Notes: a model not told the origin generated them from the letters alone. DNA of 64,000 bases from UBA1715 sp036752345 (GCA_036752345.1 DAIOSV010000001.1:1-64000); one strand, 5' to 3'. Counted from the stretch's first letter, positions 52,900-61,384 are shown. Numbers and translations are program-made.

Positions 52900-54776
52900 T
52901 GAAAATGAATAACGTGAATAGAAAACGAATTATACTTACTTTGGCCTGTCTCAATGCCTTTTGTGTCGTGGTCAATGCCGATGAAACGCCGAAAGATTCT
53001 ACCAAAGCGGTACAGAAAGAAATATACCAGTGGTCGTACAATGCCACTCATACCAAACGTTTTCGAGAGAATATAGATACCTCACAAACCTTTTTTTATC
53101 TGCATGAGCCCAATGGGAGCATTGCCGATTATTTGGTAGACGTGGCCGGCTATGGGTCACCTGCGTTTTCGTTGCTGTATCAACCACGCGCCAATGAACC
53201 ATTTTCGTTACGTGCCTATGAACATTCACTTGTCACCGTTCATGACATTCCAGAATACACCGTGCAACGTCCGTATTCTCAACTCTATTATTCCGGAGGC
53301 CTTAACAGTGAGCAGTCCGGCCGATTTTTACATACCCAAAACATTAATAAATATTGTAATGTCGGTTTCAATTTGAATTTCTATAGAAATATAGGCGAAT
53401 ATGAAAACCAAGGAATTGTAGGACAGCACGTTACTCCATGGATTACCTATTACGGTCCGCGATTTACTACCACATTCAAGTATGCATACAATAACATTCG
53501 TCGTGGCGAAAATGGTGGAATTGCTGCCGATTCGTTATTGTATAACGAAAATTTATTGCGTATGAAATTCCCGAAAGCCGAGTCATCATTGCGTTATCAA
53601 GATGCTCAGTTTGTGCAAAAATGGAATCTCGGTCGTAAACCAAAAGAGGATAGCGCATCGTTAGAAATACCCCAGTACAAGAACGCAATAGGCTATCGTC
53701 TTGATTATTATTCAGTGAAACGCAATTATTCTGACATTACTCCCGATACAAGTTTTTATACCAATGTCTTATATGATTCAACTGCAACGGCAGACACGTC
53801 AATCTATAAAAATATGTCGAATGCGTTGTTTTATGAATTTATCAGAAAAAACAATGCAGTGGAAGTCGTTGCAAATGTTGCAGTAGGATTAGAATATCAG
53901 TCGCTTATGTATCACGATTACAATTATTCTATTCCGGAATATCTAGAGAACAGCAAGTTTTATCAAGGAACCTTCGACGTTTCGTTGCCGTGGAATATTT
54001 CAGCGTCGCACAAGCACCGTTATGTCTTTGCTGGCGATGCTAAAAAAGATTTCACTATTGCAACAGAATTAGAGAAAGAATTCTTGATAGGTGAGCATGC
54101 TATTTCTATCAAAGCAGGACACGAATATGCCCACAAAGGCTCACACTGGTCATATTTGAACTATGAGACAAATAACTATGCGTGGCATAATGATTTTGCG
54201 GCAGAGAATAAAAATGACGTATATGCATTCGTTTCGTCGTCGTATGGTAATGTGTCGGCAGACATACATTATTATATGTTAAAAAATTATGTAGCGTTTG
54301 ATAATACGGGCACGTTGAGCCAAACATCAAAGGCTGGAAATGCACTAACCGTAAATCTAAAGAAAACGACCAATTTCAAATATATGGTAATGCAAAATGG
54401 CGTGTTGTTTCAAGACGTAGCGATTGCAAATCAAGAATATCCGAATTGGGCAACCTATAACTCAGTTGCATTTCGTTGGACTATGTACAAAAAATTGCTT
54501 CATTTTACTTTCGGAGGCGAGTTGTTGTATTATCCGTCATACAACGTTCCTACGTATGATGGCGCTATTGGTGATTTTATTCCTCAGTCGCAATATAATT
54601 ATGGTGGATTTCCTTTAGTGAACGCATTTGCTACGGTTCGTTACAAACCGGTAAAAGTATTTGTGAAGTACTCAGGATTGTATGCTTTGCTTAAAGGAGA
54701 AAACTACCCGATTGCAAGTTATCCACAAAGCAACGGAACTATTTCGTTCGGCCTTTCGTGGTTGTTTTATAATTAA
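52899..54776 (+). CDS. Putative porin (outer-membrane beta-barrel)
   Basis: A 625-aa outer-membrane protein of the putative-porin type (PF14121-like). After a signal peptide (about 1-27) comes YQWSYNATHTKRFRENIDTSQTFFY (given in parts: YQWSYNATH, RFRENIDTSQ) and LVDVAGYGSPAFSLLYQP, a segment usual for the family. The rest alternates aromatic amphipathic strands and ends in a Phe/Tyr-rich strand (ISFGLSWLFYN), as expected for BAM insertion. It starts inside the sprA stop codon (TAATG), so it is translationally coupled to the T9SS translocon. Whether it works with SprA or merely shares the operon is open. Confidence 0.8.
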   Translation: MKMNNVNRKRIILTLACLNAFCVVVNADETPKDSTKAVQKEIYQWSYNATHTKRFRENIDTSQTFFYLHEPNGSIADYLVDVAGYGSPAFSLLYQPRANEPFSLRAYEHSLVTVHDIPEYTVQRPYSQLYYSGGLNSEQSGRFLHTQNINKYCNVGFNLNFYRNIGEYENQGIVGQHVTPWITYYGPRFTTTFKYAYNNIRRGENGGIAADSLLYNENLLRMKFPKAESSLRYQDAQFVQKWNLGRKPKEDSASLEIPQYKNAIGYRLDYYSVKRNYSDITPDTSFYTNVLYDSTATADTSIYKNMSNALFYEFIRKNNAVEVVANVAVGLEYQSLMYHDYNYSIPEYLENSKFYQGTFDVSLPWNISASHKHRYVFAGDAKKDFTIATELEKEFLIGEHAISIKAGHEYAHKGSHWSYLNYETNNYAWHNDFAAENKNDVYAFVSSSYGNVSADIHYYMLKNYVAFDNTGTLSQTSKAGNALTVNLKKTTNFKYMVMQNGVLFQDVAIANQEYPNWATYNSVAFRWTMYKKLLHFTFGGELLYYPSYNVPTYDGAIGDFIPQSQYNYGGFPLVNAFATVRYKPVKVFVKYSGLYALLKGENYPIASYPQSNGTISFGLSWLFYN

Positions 54777-54931
54777 TGATAATTCAAAAATCCCTTATTG
54801 AAGTTGCTTGCGATTGTCGGTAATTTGCCGATTCTCATGCAACGCTATTGCTAGGTATTCAACAATCTGCGGATTTTATTAACAATCAAAAAGATTTTGC
54901 GCATAGAGCGATTACCATTTCCAAAAAAATG

Positions 54932-55007
54932 TATATTTGCATCACTGTTACGCTTTATTATTTAAATGAATGGCGGCGAGAAGTATCAAAAACTTTTCCC
55001 GCCTTTT
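54932..55007 (+). ncRNA. Possible short transcript between a -7 box and a terminator
   Basis: TATATTTG at 54932-54939 is followed about 35 bases later by the hairpin at 54972-55003 and a T run. The intervening bases have no convincing reading frame. This would make a transcript of about 60 bases. No -33 box is at the right distance. The rest of the spacer (54777-54931) shows nothing I can name. Confidence 0.25.
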
Positions 55008-55009
55008 TT
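54972..55009 (+). terminator. Plus-strand terminator after the sprA-porin run
   Basis: GGCGGCGAGAAG pairs with CTTTTCCCGCC (one bulge, one G-U) and is followed by seven T on the plus strand. It lies 195 bases past the porin stop. The T run overlaps the stop of the convergent 45-aa gene. Confidence 0.65.
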
Positions 55010-55145
55010 ATTTTCCCGTTTTTGGTTCGGTTGGTTTTGAGGTAGCAGGTTTCGAGGAAAGAAGACCTAATTTCTTCTTCCGCTCGTATTCTGCTTTCTT
55101 TTTGAGGTATTCCTCGTATTTGTTTTCTAAATAATTGTCAGCCAT
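55008..55145 (-). CDS. Small conserved-type protein, 45 aa
   Basis: A 45-codon gene: it begins MADNYLENKYEEYL, continues with a Lys/Glu/Arg-rich helix and ends in a Ser/Pro/Thr/Lys tail. Its ATG overlaps the stop of the upstream lipoprotein gene as TAATG, the same junction as at four other places in the window, and this is the main evidence that it is real. Proteins starting MADNYLE are, as I recall, found in other Bacteroidota, without known function. No signal peptide or membrane segment. It ends the long rfbA-clpX run. Confidence 0.7.
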   Translation of the reverse strand: MADNYLENKYEEYLKKKAEYERKKKLGLLSSKPATSKPTEPKTGK

Positions 55146-55795
55146 TATTTAGTTAATAAAGGGTCTTCGCTGTCAACACCAGAGCAACCGGTAGCTTCAC
55201 ATGATTGTTCGGTGCGAATAATGGTGAAGGCTCCATTCATTGTGGTAATAGGACTAGTTTTGCTTGCATCGGGATAAATGCATAGTCTAAAGTCATATTT
55301 CCCCGTTAAGTGTTTGCCTTTCACTGGTTGGCTTGTTGTATCAATATAGTAGCCGTTGAAAACATTCATTTGGTTGTCGTAATTCTCAATCTTCGCAACT
55401 TCTTGTCCGTTTTTGAGAACGATGAACGTGTTGTATTTGCATTGTTCAATACCGATAATCTTGAGCACGTTGTTTTTGGTGTCATTGTATTTTGCATCGG
55501 GATTTTCAAGACAAGGGCAAAGTTCGGGAGTTTCTTTGCGTTCAGCTTTGGTACATACCGTTTTTAAATAGGGGTAGTTAAAAGAAGGCTCCATATAGGT
55601 TTGGGTAACCGTGGAAAACACCATAGAATCGCAGGTAGAAAAATTTGCCGGAGTAAATACGTTAGGAACGGTTATGGTTATTTCTCCGTCAGACCATGTA
55701 GTAGCTTTGTTTGAACAAGTTACACAATCTTTGTCGCGGTTGCAAGCTGAAATCAATCCTACACAGAGTATTCCTAAAATAAGTGTTTTTTTCAT
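55145..55795 (-). CDS. Lipoprotein with an internal domain like the T9SS type B sorting domain
   Basis: A 216-aa predicted lipoprotein (lipobox GLISAC, Cys about 18). After a short Cys-containing linker comes ITVPNVFTPANF. This resembles the opening VPNVFTPNGDG of the CHU_C / gliding-motility C-terminal domain, and later parts keep the order: VLKIIGIEQCKYNTFIVLKN, an ENYDN segment and GKYDFRLCIYP. The typical NGDG loop is replaced by a Cys-containing insert, and about 30 further residues with more cysteines follow, so it does not end like a sorting signal. Function unknown; a recruited T9SS-domain fold is my inference. Its start overlaps the M42 stop (ATGA) and its stop overlaps the 45-aa gene (TAATG). 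Confidence 0.7.
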   Translation of the reverse strand: MKKTLILGILCVGLISACNRDKDCVTCSNKATTWSDGEITITVPNVFTPANFSTCDSMVFSTVTQTYMEPSFNYPYLKTVCTKAERKETPELCPCLENPDAKYNDTKNNVLKIIGIEQCKYNTFIVLKNGQEVAKIENYDNQMNVFNGYYIDTTSQPVKGKHLTGKYDFRLCIYPDASKTSPITTMNGAFTIIRTEQSCEATGCSGVDSEDPLLTK

Positions 55796-56823
55796 AATGT
55801 ATTGATAGTTATGGTTATTTCTTGTAAAAGTGTAATGCTATTGTCCACATCTTTTTTGTGAACAGATTCAATTACTTGGTGTAAATGACGAGTAGGAATG
55901 GAAAGAGCTCCGGCAATAGCGCCGCCTGCTACCATTTTTTGCAACATACTGGTATCGGTTCCGCCACCTTGCATTATTTCTGCTTGATACGGAATGCGTT
56001 TTTTGGTAGCAACCTTTTTCATAAGCGAAACCAATGATGCGTTGCAAATAACGGAAGAGTCCATGATTTTTATGCCCGGACCGGCTCCAAGTTTTGTAAT
56101 CTGTTCTTGCGGAGAACTACCCGGAACGTCATAAGCTATGGTTGTATCAAGCGCAATGGCAACGTCGGGTTGTATTTTTAGGGTAGCAACTTGTGCGCCA
56201 CGCAAACCTACTTCTTCTTGTACGGTGAACGTAAAATAGGTGTTGAATGGCAAGGCTTTCTTTTTAAGATTCTTAATGACTTCAATTAAGATATATACGG
56301 CAATTCTATTGTCAAGCGATTTCCCGTTGACGCAGTCGCCCATTTCAATACATTCACGTTCGCGCGAAATAGGAGTGCCAATCTCGACAATCTTTTCTAC
56401 TTCGGATTTTTCCATTCCCAAATCAATGAAGAAATCTTTTACGGTCACTTTTTTATCGCGTTCTTCAGGAGTCATTACGTGAATTGGTTTTGCTCCCATA
56501 ACGCCTACAATGTCTTTTTTACCGTGAACAATTACGCGTTGTGCGGTAAGTGTTTTTGGGTCAAATCCGCCAAGAGTGGTGAATTTTAAGAACCCGTTAT
56601 CATCAATGTGTGTAACAATAAAACCTATTTCGTCCATGTGGGCGGCAATCATAAGCGATTTTTTGCTTGTCCCTTTGCGAAAAGCAACAAGATTCCCCAT
56701 ATTATCGGTAGAAACAGAATCAACGTATGGCGTTATTTCTTCAATAATAGCTGTACGGATTTTGTCTTCAAACCCTGAAGGACCGGCAACTTCGCTTAGT
56801 TTTTTGATAAGTTTAAAGTTCAT
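55792..56823 (-). CDS. M42 family aminopeptidase
   Basis: Cytosolic, probably tetrahedral, di-metal aminopeptidase of the M42 (glutamyl aminopeptidase / TET / FrvX) family. The 343-aa protein shows the metal-binding MIAAHMDEIGFIV near residue 62, DNRIAVYILIEV with the bridging Asp, the catalytic Glu pair in VQEEVGLRGAQVA, ALDTTIAYD, and a terminal histidine in IPTRHLHQ. Length is normal. It follows clpX by 4 bases and overlaps the next lipoprotein by 4, so it is part of the long run. Peptide clean-up after ClpXP would fit this linkage, but that is inference. Confidence 0.93.
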   Translation of the reverse strand: MNFKLIKKLSEVAGPSGFEDKIRTAIIEEITPYVDSVSTDNMGNLVAFRKGTSKKSLMIAAHMDEIGFIVTHIDDNGFLKFTTLGGFDPKTLTAQRVIVHGKKDIVGVMGAKPIHVMTPEERDKKVTVKDFFIDLGMEKSEVEKIVEIGTPISRERECIEMGDCVNGKSLDNRIAVYILIEVIKNLKKKALPFNTYFTFTVQEEVGLRGAQVATLKIQPDVAIALDTTIAYDVPGSSPQEQITKLGAGPGIKIMDSSVICNASLVSLMKKVATKKRIPYQAEIMQGGGTDTSMLQKMVAGGAIAGALSIPTRHLHQVIESVHKKDVDNSITLLQEITITINTL

Positions 56824-56827
56824 TGTG

Positions 56828-58057
56828 CTATGCGTTTAAAATATGTTTTAATTCTGTTTGAGCGAATTGTTTCTCGGCAAACGTTTTGTCTATGGTTAAG
56901 GTCTTCATTTTCTTTGAAGGAGCTTCAAACATTACGTTGAGCATAATTGCTTCGCAAATAGAGCGAAGACCGCGTGCACCGAGTTTAAATTCAATTGCTT
57001 TGTCTACAATATAATCAAACGTATCTTCGGTAAATTTGAGTGTAATGCCATCTATTTTGAACAATTCTATGTATTGTTTGATGAGAGAATTTTTCGGTTC
57101 GGTCAGAATTCTTCTGAGTGCATCACGGTCAAGCGGATTGAGGTGGGTGAGTACCGGCAAACGCCCGATGATTTCTGGAATTAAGCCAAAAGAACGGAGA
57201 TCTTGCGGTGCGATATATTGCAAGAAATTGTTTTTGTCAATTGTCTTATTTTTTTCTTTCATTCCGTAGCCAACCGTGTGTGTATTGAGACGACGAGCAA
57301 TTATTTTTTGAATGCCTTCAAATGCACCGCCACAAATAAAGAGAATATTTTTTGTGTTTACCGGAATCATTTTTTGGTCGGGATGTTTTCGGCCTCCTTG
57401 TGGTGGCACATTCACAACAGCGCCTTCCAAAAGTTTCAACAAACCTTGTTGCACACCTTCGCCTGAAACGTCACGCGTGATAGATGGATTGTCGCCTTTG
57501 CGTGCTATTTTGTCAATTTCGTCAATAAATACAATACCTTGTTCTGCTTTTGCCACATCGTAGTCGGTTGCTTGAAGCAGGCGAACGAGCAAACTTTCAA
57601 TATCCTCACCAACATATCCGGCTTCGGTTAAAACCGTCGCATCAACTATGGCAAATGGTACTTCAAGATATTTAGCAATGGTTTTTGCAAGCAACGTCTT
57701 GCCTGTACCGGTTTCTCCAACCATTATGATGTTTGATTTTTCTATATCAATATCATCGTTGGTGCTTGGATGTGAGATTCGTTTGTAATGATTATAAACC
57801 GCAACGGCTAACGATTTCTTTGCTTCATCTTGACCAATTACGTACTCGTCAAGGTGTTTTTTTATGTCAATAGGTTTTATGTTGCTAAAGTCTTTTATGG
57901 CCGCGGTTGTTGTATTACTGGCTGAAGGATTGATTTGGTCAAGAACATTTTTTGCTTGACTTATGCAATCGCTACAAATGAACCCGGTTAATCCTTTTAG
58001 TAATACAGGAACTTCGCTTTCGTCGCGTCCGCAGAAAGAGCATTTGTCTTTTTTCAT
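56828..58057 (-). CDS. clpX: ATP-dependent Clp protease ATP-binding subunit ClpX
   Basis: AAA+ unfoldase that delivers substrates to ClpP. The 409-aa protein has an N-terminal zinc finger with C6, C9, C28 and C31, then Walker A GETGTGKT (about 112-119), the pore loop GYVGED, Walker B IVFIDEIDKIA, sensor and arginine finger region, and the RKH-type / IGF-type ClpP-contact loop region (FGLIPEIIGRLP follows). No clpP is adjacent in this window. A minus-strand TATTTTTG box (58076-58083) in the 33-base spacer may give it a promoter of its own inside the longer run. Confidence 0.97.
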   Translation of the reverse strand: MKKDKCSFCGRDESEVPVLLKGLTGFICSDCISQAKNVLDQINPSASNTTTAAIKDFSNIKPIDIKKHLDEYVIGQDEAKKSLAVAVYNHYKRISHPSTNDDIDIEKSNIIMVGETGTGKTLLAKTIAKYLEVPFAIVDATVLTEAGYVGEDIESLLVRLLQATDYDVAKAEQGIVFIDEIDKIARKGDNPSITRDVSGEGVQQGLLKLLEGAVVNVPPQGGRKHPDQKMIPVNTKNILFICGGAFEGIQKIIARRLNTHTVGYGMKEKNKTIDKNNFLQYIAPQDLRSFGLIPEIIGRLPVLTHLNPLDRDALRRILTEPKNSLIKQYIELFKIDGITLKFTEDTFDYIVDKAIEFKLGARGLRSICEAIMLNVMFEAPSKKMKTLTIDKTFAEKQFAQTELKHILNA

Positions 58058-58075
58058 GTTGATTATTTATTTATG

Positions 58076-58083
58076 CAAAAATA
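58076..58083 (-). promoter_or_regulatory. -7 box before clpX
   Basis: TATTTTTG on the minus strand, 18 bases before the clpX ATG, in the only spacer of appreciable length between rfbA and the end of the run. No -33 match. Confidence 0.4.
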
Positions 58084-58090
58084 GTGTTTA

Positions 58091-58636
58091 CTATTTAATA
58101 TTCGATTTTTTAGCCCAATGATTTTTTATCGAAACATGATAGTAAAGAATTGCCAAAAAAGGAATTTTATTTTGGTCTCCAACAAGTCCGTAGGCACGGT
58201 GAGGAGGAATAAGTATATTGGCACTATCGCCTTTGTGCATAAGTAAAACAACTTCTTCGAGTCCGGCCTCAACGCCACCTTGTCCTACTTTGAATTTTTT
58301 CAATCCTAAGGAGTCAGAAGAATAGCACGGCGTTCCATTGAGCAACGAGCTTGAGTATGCAATTTGAATTACATCGCCGGTTTTTATTGGAGTAGTGTCG
58401 TTACTTGGCATTATTTTGTACCACACACCGCTTCCGGTTGGCTTCATATCAAGGTTATTCTTTTGTATGAATTGTTTGATTGTATCTTGTTTGAGTTTTA
58501 CAATCTCTTTGTTTACCTCAATGTTTTTTTCTTCAAATCGTTGAATGTCTTGTGTCGTAATAGGGCGTCTTTTTTGATCGTTACAAGCAACCAAAACGCC
58601 TAAAATGAGCACTATGAAACCTATTTTTGATTTCAT
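58091..58636 (-). CDS. FKBP-type peptidyl-prolyl isomerase lipoprotein (GldI-like)
   Basis: A 181-aa lipoprotein (lipobox LGVLVAC, Cys 18) with a helical linker (about 30-65), and then one FKBP domain (about 68-170: GDVIQIAYSSSLLNG, GQGGVEAGLEEVVLLMHKGD, IPPHRAYGLVGD). It is like the gliding-motility-associated GldI and relatives that help fold exported proteins. It is expected in the periplasm or facing it. Its start overlaps the upstream lipoprotein stop as ATGA. Two more FKBP lipoproteins lie at 61.4-63 kb. The isomerase assignment is firm; a T9SS role is inference. Confidence 0.85.
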   Translation of the reverse strand: MKSKIGFIVLILGVLVACNDQKRRPITTQDIQRFEEKNIEVNKEIVKLKQDTIKQFIQKNNLDMKPTGSGVWYKIMPSNDTTPIKTGDVIQIAYSSSLLNGTPCYSSDSLGLKKFKVGQGGVEAGLEEVVLLMHKGDSANILIPPHRAYGLVGDQNKIPFLAILYYHVSIKNHWAKKSNIK

Positions 58637-59004
58637 TTTGTAATGTATATTTTTTTTGAGGTTGTGGCAATCATATCGTTTTCATCAGTTGCTTGAATTA
58701 CGATGTTTTGTGTCTTAATTCTTCCGTTGAATGCCATATTCCACGAGATAGAAATGGAATCGGTAGCTGAAAATGTTGTGTCAAAAAACTCAGTTTTGTT
58801 TACAAACAATTGTGCTCGAGTAACCTTATATCCATTGCCAATGGCGGTAATTCCCAATGGTAAAATCGTTTCACTGGTAATGGTGTCGGGAATAGACGAG
58901 TAGTTGTTGAAGTATATATACGGTCCGTCTTTAATTTCCTTCGAACATGAAGCGAAACACAAGAAAGAAAATCCAAAGGCTATGAGAATACTGAGTCTTT
59001 TCAT
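58633..59004 (-). CDS. Small lipoprotein, function unknown
   Basis: A 123-aa lipoprotein beginning MKRLSILIAFGFSFLCFASC, Cys 20 as lipidation site. The rest forms a single beta-sandwich-like domain with an Ig-type pattern (ITAIGNGYKVTRAQLFVN ... ATDENDMIATTSKKIYI). The start at 59004 is preferred over the longer frame (59028) because it overlaps the rfbD stop as TAATG and begins the signal directly. No family that I can name with confidence. Confidence 0.7.
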   Translation of the reverse strand: MKRLSILIAFGFSFLCFASCSKEIKDGPYIYFNNYSSIPDTITSETILPLGITAIGNGYKVTRAQLFVNKTEFFDTTFSATDSISISWNMAFNGRIKTQNIVIQATDENDMIATTSKKIYITK

Positions 59005-59873
59005 TATTCTTGAAGTTTTTTGATGCACAAAGCAAGGCTATCTTTCCAATAGGGAACCGCAACATTGTATGTGTCTTTTATTTTCTTTTTGTTTAAAACA
59101 CTATAGAATGGGCGTTTTGCCGGACTTGGAAAATCTTTTGTATCTATTGGAAGAACCGAGCATTCGATGTGAGCAAGTGTATGAATTTCTTTTGTGAAAT
59201 CGTACCAACTGCAAACACCTTCGTTTGTAAAGTGGTAAATGCCCGGAACAAACGATTTTGTTTTATTTTCAACGTGAGAAATAATGGTTAGGATGGCTTT
59301 TGCTAGGTCTGCTGCATTGGTTGGAGAACCTATTTGGTCAAACACAACGTTAATTTCATCGCGTTCGGTTCCCAGTTTTATCATTGTTTTTACAAAGTTA
59401 TTGCCAAATGTAGAGTAGAGCCATGCGGTACGAATTATGATAAATTCGTCGCAATTCTTTTGTATCAATTGTTCTCCTTCTAATTTCGTTCTTCCGTACG
59501 CTGTTTGTGGGCAAACTTTGTCTGTCTCTACGTATGGTTGATAGTGGGTTCCTTCAAACACGTAGTCGGTAGAAACATGAATAAATTTGCAGTGAAATGT
59601 TTTGCATATTTTTGCGATGTTTTCGGGAGCGAGCGCATTGATTTTGTGTGCGAGCTGTTCTTCTTCTTCCGCTTTGTTTACGTTGGTATATGCAGCACAA
59701 TTTATTACATAATCAAAACTATTTTTGTGAAAGAGACTATCAATTGCATTGATGTCGGTAATGTCAAGTTCTGCGACGTCGGTAAAGGTGAACTCAAATG
59801 CAGATTGTTTTGCGAGTTCGCGAATCTCGTTACCGAGTTGTCCATTGCTTCCAGTTACAAGTATCTTTGCCAT
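59004..59873 (-). CDS. rfbD: dTDP-4-dehydrorhamnose reductase
   Basis: Last step of dTDP-L-rhamnose synthesis, NAD(P)H-dependent. The 289-aa extended SDR protein has the Rossmann motif TGSNGQLGNEI at the N-terminus, NCAAYTNVNKAEEE, HVSTDYVFEG, and the catalytic Tyr/Lys in TAYGRTKLEGE. Part of the order rfbA - rfbC - rfbD. No rfbB (dTDP-glucose dehydratase) is in this window. Confidence 0.95.
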   Translation of the reverse strand: MAKILVTGSNGQLGNEIRELAKQSAFEFTFTDVAELDITDINAIDSLFHKNSFDYVINCAAYTNVNKAEEEEQLAHKINALAPENIAKICKTFHCKFIHVSTDYVFEGTHYQPYVETDKVCPQTAYGRTKLEGEQLIQKNCDEFIIIRTAWLYSTFGNNFVKTMIKLGTERDEINVVFDQIGSPTNAADLAKAILTIISHVENKTKSFVPGIYHFTNEGVCSWYDFTKEIHTLAHIECSVLPIDTKDFPSPAKRPFYSVLNKKKIKDTYNVAVPYWKDSLALCIKKLQE

Positions 59874-59875
59874 TT

Positions 59876-60430
59876 TTAGAGTGTAAAAGGAGTTTTAAAT
59901 TCGGAAAATGTAGTGTGTTTCAAGTCTTTTTCTGATACAACAGCTTCGTCAAGAGGAATACCCCAATCAATGTCAAGTTTTGGGTCATTGAACATAATGC
60001 CACATTCGGATTCGGGGTGATAATAGTCGGTACATTTGTACTGTACTATTGCGGTTTCACTCAATACTGAAAATCCATGAGCAAAGCCTTCTGGTATAAG
60101 AAGTTGTTTGCAATTGTCGTCGCTTAATTCAACACTCACATGTTGTCCGTAGGTAGGAGAGTTTTTTCTCACATCAACAGCTACGTCAATGATTTTGCCG
60201 GCCAAAACGCGAACTAATTTGGTTTGGGTATATGGTGGGTTTTGAAAATGAAGCCCACGAATTACTCCATAGGTTGATTTTGATTGATTGTCTTGCACAA
60301 AAGTGTATGTTATGCCAAAATTTTGGAGCGCAAGTTTATTATAACTTTCAAAAAAATACCCGCGCTGATCTTTGAATATTTTGGGTTCAATAACGAAAAC
60401 ACCGGTAAGGTTTGTTTTTGTAACTTCCAT
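59876..60430 (-). CDS. rfbC: dTDP-4-dehydrorhamnose 3,5-epimerase
   Basis: Cupin-fold epimerase of dTDP-rhamnose synthesis. The 184-aa protein has FFESYNK, the catalytic His in VIRGLHFQNPP, the LIPEGFAHGFSVLS signature, and DYYHPESECGIMFNDP. Its ATG overlaps the rfbA stop (TAATG), and its stop is 2 bases before rfbD. Confidence 0.96.
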   Translation of the reverse strand: MEVTKTNLTGVFVIEPKIFKDQRGYFFESYNKLALQNFGITYTFVQDNQSKSTYGVIRGLHFQNPPYTQTKLVRVLAGKIIDVAVDVRKNSPTYGQHVSVELSDDNCKQLLIPEGFAHGFSVLSETAIVQYKCTDYYHPESECGIMFNDPKLDIDWGIPLDEAVVSEKDLKHTTFSEFKTPFTL

Positions 60431-61308
60431 TATTCTAAGATTTTTTGATTAGCAATTTTTATAAGATATTGTCCGTATTCGTTCTTTTTGAGCGGTTCGG
60501 CAAGGGTTAGCAATTGTTCTTTTGTGATATAGTTTTTTGAAAATGCTATTTCCTCAAGACAAGCAACCATAAGTCCTTGACGGTTTTCAATGGCAGAAAC
60601 GTAGTTTGAAGCTTCCAACAAGCTATCGTGCGTGCCGGTATCAAGCCACGCAATTCCGCGTCCTAATAGTTGAACGTCAAGCGTGTGCTCTTGTAGGTAT
60701 AATATATTCAAATCGGTAATTTCTAATTCTCCGCGAGGAGATGGTTTTAATGATTTTGCTTTTGCCACAACCGTATTATCATAGAAGTATAGTCCGGTAA
60801 CAGCATAATGCGATTTTGGTTGTTTCGGCTTCTCTTCAAGAGAGATAGCTTTTTTATTTTCGTCGAATTCCACCACACCGTAACGTTCAGGGTCATTTAC
60901 AAAATACCCAAAAACGGTAGCTCCTTTTTTCGTTTGCGTTGCTTGTTCGAGTAGGTTGCTGAAATTGTGTCCGAAGAAAATATTGTCACCTAAAATGAGG
61001 CAACATGAGTCGTTACCTATAAAATCTTCTCCAATAAGAAATGCTTGAGCCAATCCGTCGGGTGAAGGTTGAATGGCATATTGTAAATTAATTCCCCATT
61101 GACTACCATCGCCTAAAAGGTGTTTGAATGATGTTTGGTCGTCGGGTGTAGTAATGATAAGGATATCACGAATATTAGCAAGCATAAGTACCGACAATGG
61201 GTAGTATATCATAGGCTTGTTGTATATCGGAACTATTTGTTTCGATATACCTTTGGTTATCGGATATAATCGAGTGCCTGAGCCTCCTGCTAAAATGATA
61301 CCTTTCAT
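60430..61308 (-). CDS. rfbA: Glucose-1-phosphate thymidylyltransferase
   Basis: First step of dTDP-rhamnose synthesis: joins dTTP and glucose 1-phosphate. The 292-aa protein starts with the nucleotidyltransferase motif GIILAGGSGTRLYPIT, followed by SKQIVPIYNKPMIYYPLS, LGDNIFFG and a C-terminal LEEIAFSKNYIT segment. It opens the nine-gene run ending at 55 kb. No good promoter is visible; TATATTTA lies in the 76-base spacer. Confidence 0.96.
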   Translation of the reverse strand: MKGIILAGGSGTRLYPITKGISKQIVPIYNKPMIYYPLSVLMLANIRDILIITTPDDQTSFKHLLGDGSQWGINLQYAIQPSPDGLAQAFLIGEDFIGNDSCCLILGDNIFFGHNFSNLLEQATQTKKGATVFGYFVNDPERYGVVEFDENKKAISLEEKPKQPKSHYAVTGLYFYDNTVVAKAKSLKPSPRGELEITDLNILYLQEHTLDVQLLGRGIAWLDTGTHDSLLEASNYVSAIENRQGLMVACLEEIAFSKNYITKEQLLTLAEPLKKNEYGQYLIKIANQKILE

Positions 61309-61333
61309 CTTTTTATGTTAAAACGTTAAATAT

Positions 61334-61368
61334 AAAAAGTTCGTATGTTGGGAACATACGAACTTTTA
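61334..61368 (-). terminator. Terminator after the FKBP lipoprotein pair
   Basis: Perfect 15-bp stem (AAAAGTTCGTATGTT / AACATACGAACTTTT) with a 3-base loop, 17 bases past the stop at 61385. It separates the FKBP pair from rfbA. Confidence 0.85.
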
Positions 61369-61384
61369 TGACTGTAAAAATACA

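Noticed and set aside
54848..55045. 65-codon plus-strand open frame after the porin gene
   Set aside because: It crosses a strong terminator hairpin, has no motif, and is antisense to the coupled 45-aa gene.
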